DNA of 64,000 nt from Quercus robur (Eukaryota > Streptophyta > Magnoliopsida > Fagales > Fagaceae). Positions 56,807-64,000 of the stretch are shown piece after piece. A model generated the notes under the pieces. It had not been told where the DNA came from. It worked only from the letters and a program-made list of their open reading frames with translations, and ran no database searches. The DNA lies in the NCBI RefSeq assembly GCF_932294415.1, contig NC_065545.1, positions 43,314,327 to 43,378,326 on the forward strand, in the 5' to 3' direction. A program made the translations under genes and the position numbers. Numbering within the stretch: the stretch's first letter is position 1; each line of letters begins with the position of its first letter.

Positions 56807-59111
56807 TGTAGGGACACGATTTGCAGCCCAAGCCCAAAATGTATGGGATTTTGGCCTAGTGAGCCCAGTACAATAAATTTGTAGAGAATGGGTCAAAGAA
56901 CTAGGCTTTAGTGAATTGGACAACGGCTAATATGGATGAACTCCTTGTCCGAGGAGGCAAGTGCTCATATAAATCAAGTAAACAGAGTACAAGTGCAATT
57001 GTGATTGCTACAGTGTTCTTTCTCTGTTTTCCGATCCCCTTCCTCTAATGTCTCTATTCTTATTTATACTACATTTTTTCCTTCACCTTTACCTTACATG
57101 TGGATAGTTAATGGCTTAAGCTGATACTTGTCCCATCAGCCTCCTCTAGAAGTCTTTGGAGGATGGTTATAAGGCTGGAAAAGTTCTGTTCAGAGGCCAC
57201 TTCCTCATTAATGCGGCTAGGGAATTAGCTATAGACCATTCAATGTTGTGGTAGCAGTTTTCCCTTAGATATTTTTGGGTTCCCATCTTTCTTGTACGTT
57301 TATGGTACACGTCCCTATCACTTGAGTTTTTTGGAAGGTCACTTTGATCATTAGGATCTATACCCGATCTGCGTTTAGCTTATCCGAGGAGATATTCCTC
57401 CTCGGATTCAGACTTCTCACACTCTCAACCAAAGCCCAAAATCCAATTGTATGATTTGGGCCAATGACCCCATAATAGCCCCTCAAAACTCCGGTTTTTT
57501 CCTCTCATCCGAGGAGAAAAGTGGGGTTTTGAATTCTTTAAGAGTTAATTCTACTTGATCCCTTGATTTACACCCGTGGGAGTGCCGTTTTACATGCCCC
57601 ATATTTGTATTGTAAATTGCTCCTTTCAGAGCTACCAATCTGAGGAGTTGGTTATGATCTTGGTTTTGTCTTGACACTTTAGTAAGAAACAAATAGATAG
57701 CATAGAATGTTAACTTCCCCACATCATCTAGTCCGAGGACCAAGGCATGACTGAGGCTCAGTTTAAACACTTGTAGAGTTGTCATGGAGTGTTAACTTCC
57801 CTTATCATCTGGTTCGAGGACTGAGGCATGATTGAGTTTTCGTTTAAACACTTGTAAAGATGCCCTTGAGTGTTAACATCCCCTTAGCATCTGGTCCGAG
57901 GACTACAGGCATGACTAAGTTTGAATTTAAACACTTGGAAGATGCCATTGTGTATTAATTTCCCCAAAACAGGAGGTCCGAAGGACCCAACATAGCTAAG
58001 GTTCTGTTTAACCCCTTCAAAAGATGCCAGTGTGTGTTAATTTTCCCAAAGTAAAAGGTCCAAGGGACTCGACATAGTTGAGGTTCTGTTTAACCACTTC
58101 AAAAGATGTCAATGTGTGTTAATTTCCCCAAAGCAGGAGATCCGAAGGATCCGACATAGTTGAGGTTCTATTTAACCACTTCAAAAGATGTCAGTGTGTG
58201 TTAATTTCCCCAAAGTAGGAGGTCCAATGGACCCGACATAGGTGAGGTTCTATTTAACCACTTCAAAAGATGTCAGTGTGTGTTAATTTCCCCAAAGCAG
58301 GAGGTCCGAGGGACCCGATATAGCTGAGGTTCTGTTCGAACACTTATAGTTGAACGAGGAGAAAGGCCAATTTGAGGACATTAGCTAATCTGAGGATGGC
58401 CAAATGAGGTTATAAAGGGAATGATATAAAGAGAAAAGTAAATATAGTACGAGATAAGTCCAACGAACGTCCGAGGAGAAAGGCCATCTCGGGAACGAGG
58501 GTCCGAGGTTAGTAAGAGTGCCATATCACCCTAAACTTTCTTCAAAGTTACATCATAACTAAGAGTTGAACATTGGATAAAGGGTAAGAAAAGGAGGGCA
58601 ACAAATATCTCCAAAAAACTGCTACCTCCACATTAAATGTCTTCCAACTAACTCTCTGGCAGCATTAATGTGGAGGTGATACCTGAACAGTAGTCAAGCA
58701 ACCTTACAGCTACTAGTTGATGGTTCTGAGAGGTGTTGGATGAGACAAGAAAGAGTTTCCAGAGTCTAATCTACACGTGTGTGGTAGGGATGATACCAAG
58801 GTTGTAGTATATAGCATGAGAAGATGGACTAAAGGGGAGGATCGGAGAATATCAAACAATTTTTGTAATAAGACTATGAACTCTTGTAACTTTGTTCACC
58901 AACAAGACATTATAATATAAGTTCCTTAGGCCACGCCGAGGACGGACTTTCTTATCTCATTAGTGTTTCATGATCTTAAATCAGCAAATTTTATTGTTTA
59001 TCTTCTAGAGTAGATCTAGTTCTTTCATTCACGCTCTACAAATTCATTGTTTGGGCTTATTGGGCTAAAACTCCATCCTATATTGGGTCCAATCCAAATT
59101 CAGTCCTTACA
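56807..59111. mobile_element. Solo LTR, 2,305 bp, with internal 82-bp tandem repeats
   Basis: It starts TGTAGGGAC and ends GTCCTTACA, and is flanked by the 5-bp duplication ACATG (56802-56806, 59112-59116). There is no internal retrotransposon region or coding sequence, so it is a solo LTR fossil, different in sequence from the one in the duplicated units. It contains a tandem array of about 7.5 units of about 82 bp between 57734 and 58345, and 'tccgagga' phrases throughout. The superfamily cannot be assigned. The intact target duplication and readable ends suggest moderate age. Confidence 0.87.
57734..58345 (+). repeat. 82-bp tandem array inside the solo LTR
   Basis: Units begin (t)ccgaggac/ccgaaggac and contain gtttaaccacttcaaaagatg and gtgtgtgttaatttccccaaa. 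The last four units are very alike and the first three more diverged, so the array seems to have grown at its right side. Confidence 0.85.
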
Positions 59112-59449
59112 ACATGTTTTTAATATGCATGTCAAATTTCGTTTAAGTCAGATGTTAGTTACTATTTGCTCAATAAAATTATTTTTTATGCTTATTTTTA
59201 AATTACAAAAACTTAAAATTTAAAAATTTTATTAATAATATAGTTATTGATTTTTCGATCTTTTTAAATTTTGTATGCAATATGATAAGAATATACAATT
59301 TAACTATTAAATTTTCAAAATTAATATCAAATAAAAAAAAAGTTGCGTAGAAAAACTTTTTCCCAAATAAACTAATTTATCATTGGATTTCGTTTGCCTT
59401 TCCGTCGTCCTCCCTAACTACAACCAAACAAAGTAGTCTATAGTGTCCA

Positions 59450-59458
59450 AAACCCTAA
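59450..59458 (+). promoter_or_regulatory. Telo-box (AAACCCTAA) upstream of the RH5-like helicase
   Basis: AAACCCTAA lies 76 bases before the start codon. In plants this element is common in promoters of ribosome-biogenesis and translation genes, which fits a nucleolar-type DEAD-box helicase. Function here is inferred only from the motif and position. Confidence 0.5.
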
Positions 59459-59533
59459 CCCCTACTAGTAAAAACTAAAAACTAAAAACCTTTGGCTTTG
59501 GCTTTGCTCTGCCGTTCAGCTACAAAGTCAAAG

Positions 59534-62500
59534 ATGGGTCGGAAACTCGAGGACTCCACCACCACCGGCGTTCTTCCTGGCGATTCAGAACCCCCACAAA
59601 ACCCAGAAAATAAGATAAAGAAGAAGAAGAAGAATAAGAATAAGCAAAGGAACAAGGACAAAGCCGAAGAACCTGAAGCTAGTAATCCCAAGCGAAAGCA
59701 CGAAGAAATCGAGCTCAAGGAGAAGAAGAGCAAGAATAAGAAACCGAAAGAGGATGAGAAGGAAAGCAAAACCCACCAAGGAAAAGAAGAGGGTGAAGCT
59801 GTGGAAGATGGTCTGGTCGTGGTGAGTGGGCATAATGTGAAATTGGGTAAGTATGCTCCTTTGAAGTCCTTCGCCGAGTCGGGTCTGCCCCAAGAGGTTT
59901 TGGAGTGCTGCAAGAACTTCCAGAGCCCCTCTTCCATTCAGTCCCGTGCCTGGCCTTTCTTATTGGACGCTCGTGACTTTATCGGCATTGCCGCCACCGG
60001 CTCAGGTACCCTACTTACTTTTCTTTAGTTTCAGTTTCAGAGGATGAATAGTAGTAGTTATACATCGTCCATAACCGAACCCAGAAAGTTTGGGACAGAG
60101 GGTTTGTTGTATATATTCATTTTGTGGATATTTCTTTTTTGGTGTGTGTGTGTGTGTAGGTAAGACACTGGCATTTGGGGTGCCGGCAATTATGCATGTG
60201 TTGAACAAACGAAAAGGAAAGATGTCGAAGGGGCGTAATCCGCTTTGCCTCGTGCTTTCACCAACTAGGGAGCTAGCTCAACAAGTATGTTGTCAATGAC
60301 AATTTGTATAACCTATTTGTATTGAGTGATGTGAATTCTTTATTACGTGTTGAATATTTTTGTTAATGTAACTATTTCTGAGATGGCATAGTTCCTTGTC
60401 ATGATTGAGTGTGAATCAGCTTTGGAAGACCATGTTATTGGCATATTAATTAAGAATTCCATGTGGTGATGCTTGGGTCTAAAATGCTTTGGGAATGGGA
60501 TCATTTTCCAATCCCTATACTAAAATTTTAAGTAACATGTTTGAAAAAATAGAACATTGCCTGAATGAGGTTATTGGGTAATTGCTAATCTGTTTAGTCC
60601 ATTCTGTATTTTGTTATTTTCCCTTATTGAATGATTTGCTGCTAAAATAAATATTATCATCACTAAAATGCATGAAAAAAAACTTGAATAACAGGTGACA
60701 ATTTGTTATCAAGCCACTTTAGATTTCACTCTTTGATATTTAGCACTTTTTCTTTTTTTTGGTAAGAAAGTGAGGAGGGAATTAATCTGGTACTCTGGGA
60801 ATGTCAAGGAGTTTTATTATCTATCCAAAATAATAAATACAATAATTTATTACTATTATTATAGCAGGAACAATAACAATTTGAATAATAAGGAACGCAC
60901 ATTTAGTTATCTGAATGAAGAATGTGGGGGAAAAGAAGAGGAAGAAAATTTTCTCATCATTGGTTGTAAGAAACCAACATGAATAACAAAGCACTTGTAT
61001 TTTCAGAGAGAGAGCTGATGGTATGCACTAAAAACAAGAACTCTAGAACCGTAAACATGAACTAATGCCAGCACATATTTGCTTGAATAAAAAAGGGCAA
61101 TTGGAGAAACTTATGGATTATGTGATGATAGCATTTCCACTTTTTATGTCTGTCTACTATTATTACTGTGCTGATTCTGTTATGGTTTTCATCTTTTTAT
61201 CTTCTCTCCAGCAATATCTTTTCTATATTTTCATTTGGTTTTGTGAAGGTTTTTGTTGTCTAAAAACGTAACCAATAATTGGCTTTATTTTTTGTTTGTA
61301 GATTTCAGATGTTCTGTGTGATGCTGGGAAATCTTGTGGTGTGGAATCAGTTTGTCTATATGGAGGAACCTCAAAAGGACCTCAGATAGCTTCTTTGAAG
61401 TCTGGTGTTGTAAGATATTCTGTTCCTAAGTCTGGCTGTATTTATATGCCAATTGTAAAAGTCACACATTAATTACTCTGTCCTGTACACAGACACACAC
61501 TAATAATGTTTTGATTGTTTGCTTTATACATTTATTTAGAAAGACAATATGGTGTGCTACATTTTCTTATAGTTGGATCACTGGCATATTTCTTCTGTAC
61601 ACTCAGGACATTGTCATTGGAACACCTGGTCGTTTAAAGGATCTGATTGAAATGGGAGTGTGCTGCCTTAAGGAGGTGTCATTTGTGGTAAGTTTTTTCT
61701 TTGTAAAACTTGGCTTATCAAAAATTTTCTTATTGTGTTTAACAATCAAATCCCAGTTACTTATCATGTCTAATAAACTAATTTGTGCCAACAAGATCCA
61801 TTTCAAATAGCACTTCTTCTTCCCACATCAGTCTCTTGGGAAATCGAATTCCTCAAAACATATTGTCCACTAGTATTTTTTCAGTGAACTTCATTGAAAT
61901 GGCAACATTGGTTGGCATGGGACTTCCTGAAGACCATGGTAGTAAATCTTTCCCCTGCAACACCCAACTTGGACAAAAGAAAAAACCAATATTTCGTTGA
62001 ACTTGAAGATGCGTCCCTGTCTATTATCTATATGTTGCTTCATGGAGCTATTTAAATTAATATCATTGAGGCTAGGGCAGATGTTAGGGATGAAAAAGTG
62101 ACAAGCTTTTATGGTAATTTCAATTTGATTTAGAGCTATGTGGGAAAGGTCAGCTGACAGCCTCACACTGACAGTAAAGTGCACATGACAATAATGGTAT
62201 CTTAAAAATCTTATTCAGCCATTCTTAAGCAGTCCTTCCTAAGTGGTCATCCTAATGTGCATCACTTTCCAAATGGGTATCCATTTGTCGAAATGCTTTC
62301 TCAATGGCTGCATGCTTGAGACTCCAAAACTCAGCCATAAATAATCATGTATCTCCAGTAGCTGTTCCTTTTCTGACTGAACCTATAAATTCATTTTAGC
62401 AGAAGAGAATTCATTTTAAAATGATGACTGCAACGGATTGATGAAAATAGAAAATCTTATGGGACAGGGTCCTTCTCTCTCTCTCAGAGAGCAAACAACA

Positions 62501-63250
62501 GCTTTTCCCCCTCCAATTAGATTAAAAGAGAATCCTTCTGTACCCTATTTGTTAAAAGTGAACATCTTGCAGATAAGGTCCACAATATCCATTTTCTGAG
62601 AGAGAACTTTTTAAAGTATTGCCTCTAGTGCATTATATGTTTCCTCTCAAACAAATGGCTGACTTTAGCATCCTCCCACCCTAGCACTGCCATTTCCCTC
62701 CAGAACCCATCATTTTGGGTGGGCTCTTAGTGTAATCTTCATTTGGATGCTAACATCGTTTTCTTTGTTTGTACTTCTAGTAGTGGGCATTTGAAACAGC
62801 AAATGTTACAATTAGGTTGGGAGGTTTATATGTGTACATGGGATAGCCATATGACTCTTACCCTCCATTAATAGTTAAAAATGGACAGATGGTTCATATT
62901 TGCATTAGGGTAAAACTTGTAGGTTAACATTGTTTCAGTTCAAAAGTTACAAACCAAATAGAACTCCAAAGTTAGTAGGTGTAGTTTGTTATAATTTTTA
63001 GCACTCTCTCTCCCTCCCTCCCCAAGAACATTGATATCACTAGTACGCCTATGTCATTGTTGCACTTTGCAAGTTGCAACTATCAATTAATTGCCTGTTG
63101 AGTATAGCTTTTTGAGAAGACCCACAATGTAGTTTGCGCTCTTAATAAAAATGAACATTAATTTTCTGTAGGTTCTTGATGAAGCCGATCGAATGCTGGA
63201 TATGGGATTTGAGCAAGAAGTTCGCTCTATTCTGGGTCAGACCTGTTCTG
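59534..63250 (+). CDS. RH5: DEAD-box ATP-dependent RNA helicase, RH5-like, 5' part
   Basis: ATP-driven RNA unwinding enzyme; RH5-type proteins are nuclear/nucleolar and linked to rRNA processing and stress responses. The first five coding exons are seen: 59534-60005, 60160-60284, 61302-61409, 61607-61687, 63172-63250, with in-phase GT-AG junctions. A Lys-rich N-terminal region (MGRKLEDSTTTGVLP, then long KKKKK/KNK runs, to about residue 95) suggests nuclear/nucleolar targeting. The helicase core follows: Q motif region (FQSPSSIQ), motif I ATGSGKT (154-160, split by intron 1), Ia PTRELAQQ (192-199), GG (220-221), Ib TPGR (241-244) and II DEAD (265-268). It runs off the window in intron 5 (motif III SAT and the C-terminal RecA domain not visible). 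The ATG at 59534 is chosen because the upstream in-frame extension has no ATG. Confidence 0.93.
61688..63171 (+). other. Long intron 4 of the RH5-like gene
   Basis: 1.48 kb without recognisable coding or element ends; a (TC)n-like run with adjoining agagag occurs near 62475-62492. It separates motif Ib from motif II. Confidence 0.5.
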
Positions 63251-64000
63251 GTACGCAGAGTATTAACAATGGTTTCTTTGTTAGTTATGCTTCTTATGTT
63301 TGTGTTGAAATTATTTGTTTATTTATATGTTCCCTTTATTCTTGAATGCTCATCTACTCTCTGTTTTGTTCATTCCTATAAATAAATATCTTTGATAGCT
63401 GATGTGCTGAGCATGTTATCTTCCTCCAATAGCTCCCACTTGAATTTCCTAGTCTAGTTTCTGCCTTCCTAGTCTCTTGATGCAGTAACTACAGCTAACA
63501 GTTTGTAGTGTTCAAATGAGAGTGTTGATGCCTGATATTGGTAATCCTGGAAAGGCAGTGCAAGGTCTGGTAATGCATTATAAGTCTGATGTATTATGTC
63601 AAAGAATTAAAAAGTCAAAGTCAGGATATTGGTACCCCTTCAAAGCCATTTTTTCAATTCTCTAAAATTGAGGGAGTTTGAAAGGAGAGGATATAAGGTT
63701 AATTGAATCAATCTTTACTTCCACTTTACTCTTAATTTATGAAAATTAACTCTATCTGAACAACTTATCATTTATTTCTTCCTATTGTCAATTGACATCA
63801 TCTATTATACATTCATTATTTCTTCTCATTCCCACTATGCAACCAAACAGATCTGTTCCCCTCTCCGATCCTAATATTTATTAGAACATCCAATTGAAGG
63901 GATACTTATTCCTTCTGTTCTCCTCTTCCTCCCCCATGAATTGTCTCCCTCCAAATTCCCATACGTGGTAAATTGATGGGAAATTATAGAGGGTCATTGT
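63251..64000 (+). other. Start of RH5-like intron 5, to window end
   Basis: No next exon (expected to encode a SAT motif) was seen before the edge, so the gene continues beyond the window. Confidence 0.5.

Noticed and set aside
59482-59937. 151-codon minus-strand open frame opposite RH5-like exon 1
   Set aside because: Antisense of the Lys-rich N-terminal region; leucine/phenylalanine runs are artefacts.
1-64000. CRISPR arrays, operons, riboswitches, full tRNA or rRNA genes
   Set aside because: None seen. The sequence is a plant nuclear genome; tRNA-like boxes belong to SINEs and lack a complete cloverleaf.

Overview
This window is nuclear DNA from a flowering plant. Genes have short exons split by GT-AG introns, and several plant-specific families occur (PLS-DYW pentatricopeptide repeat, LRR receptor-like protein, XS-domain RdDM factor, plant SCAMP). 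The sequence is AT-rich and packed with transposable-element remains. Several SINE and LTR types resemble those of Fagales (oak/chestnut-like trees); that attribution rests on recall and is only a suggestion.

Layout. 1-285: inward-facing end of a probable Helitron. 883-2950: decayed Mutator-like (MULE) transposase, abutting a block of three near-identical hairpins (2963-3208). About 3625-4340 (minus): fragment of an FDM/IDN2-like XS-domain gene. 6612-19282 and 19283 to about 30376: two copies (A and B) of a tandem segmental duplication. Each copy holds dispersed repeats, a PPR pseudogene split by a SINE, a 2.4-kb solo LTR, an intronless LRR receptor-like protein gene (minus strand) and a tandemly repeated upstream region. 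Copy A carries an extra 1.5-kb Helitron inside its solo LTR, and copy B shows the exact empty site. The RLP is intact in A (969 aa) and interrupted in B by a 4-bp duplication. 30318-32610: two minisatellites, the second strongly polypyrimidine. About 33671-35079: 3' fragment of a gene resembling plant RIF1. 36483-37316: another copy of a repeat seen in the duplicated units, with one part inverted.

The right third is more gene-like. It holds a complete 12-exon SCAMP gene (42560-51460) with a LINE fragment and a SINE in introns, an intronless DYW-class PPR gene (53311-55605, minus), a 2.3-kb solo LTR (56807-59111), and the first five exons of a DEAD-box RNA helicase of the RH5 type (59534 onward, running off the window).

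The genes do not form a shared pathway. The main story is structural. The inferred order for the duplicated block is: a PPR fragment invaded by a SINE and an LTR element reduced to a solo LTR; then tandem duplication through 3-bp microhomology; then a Helitron insertion in A and loss of the RLP frame in B.
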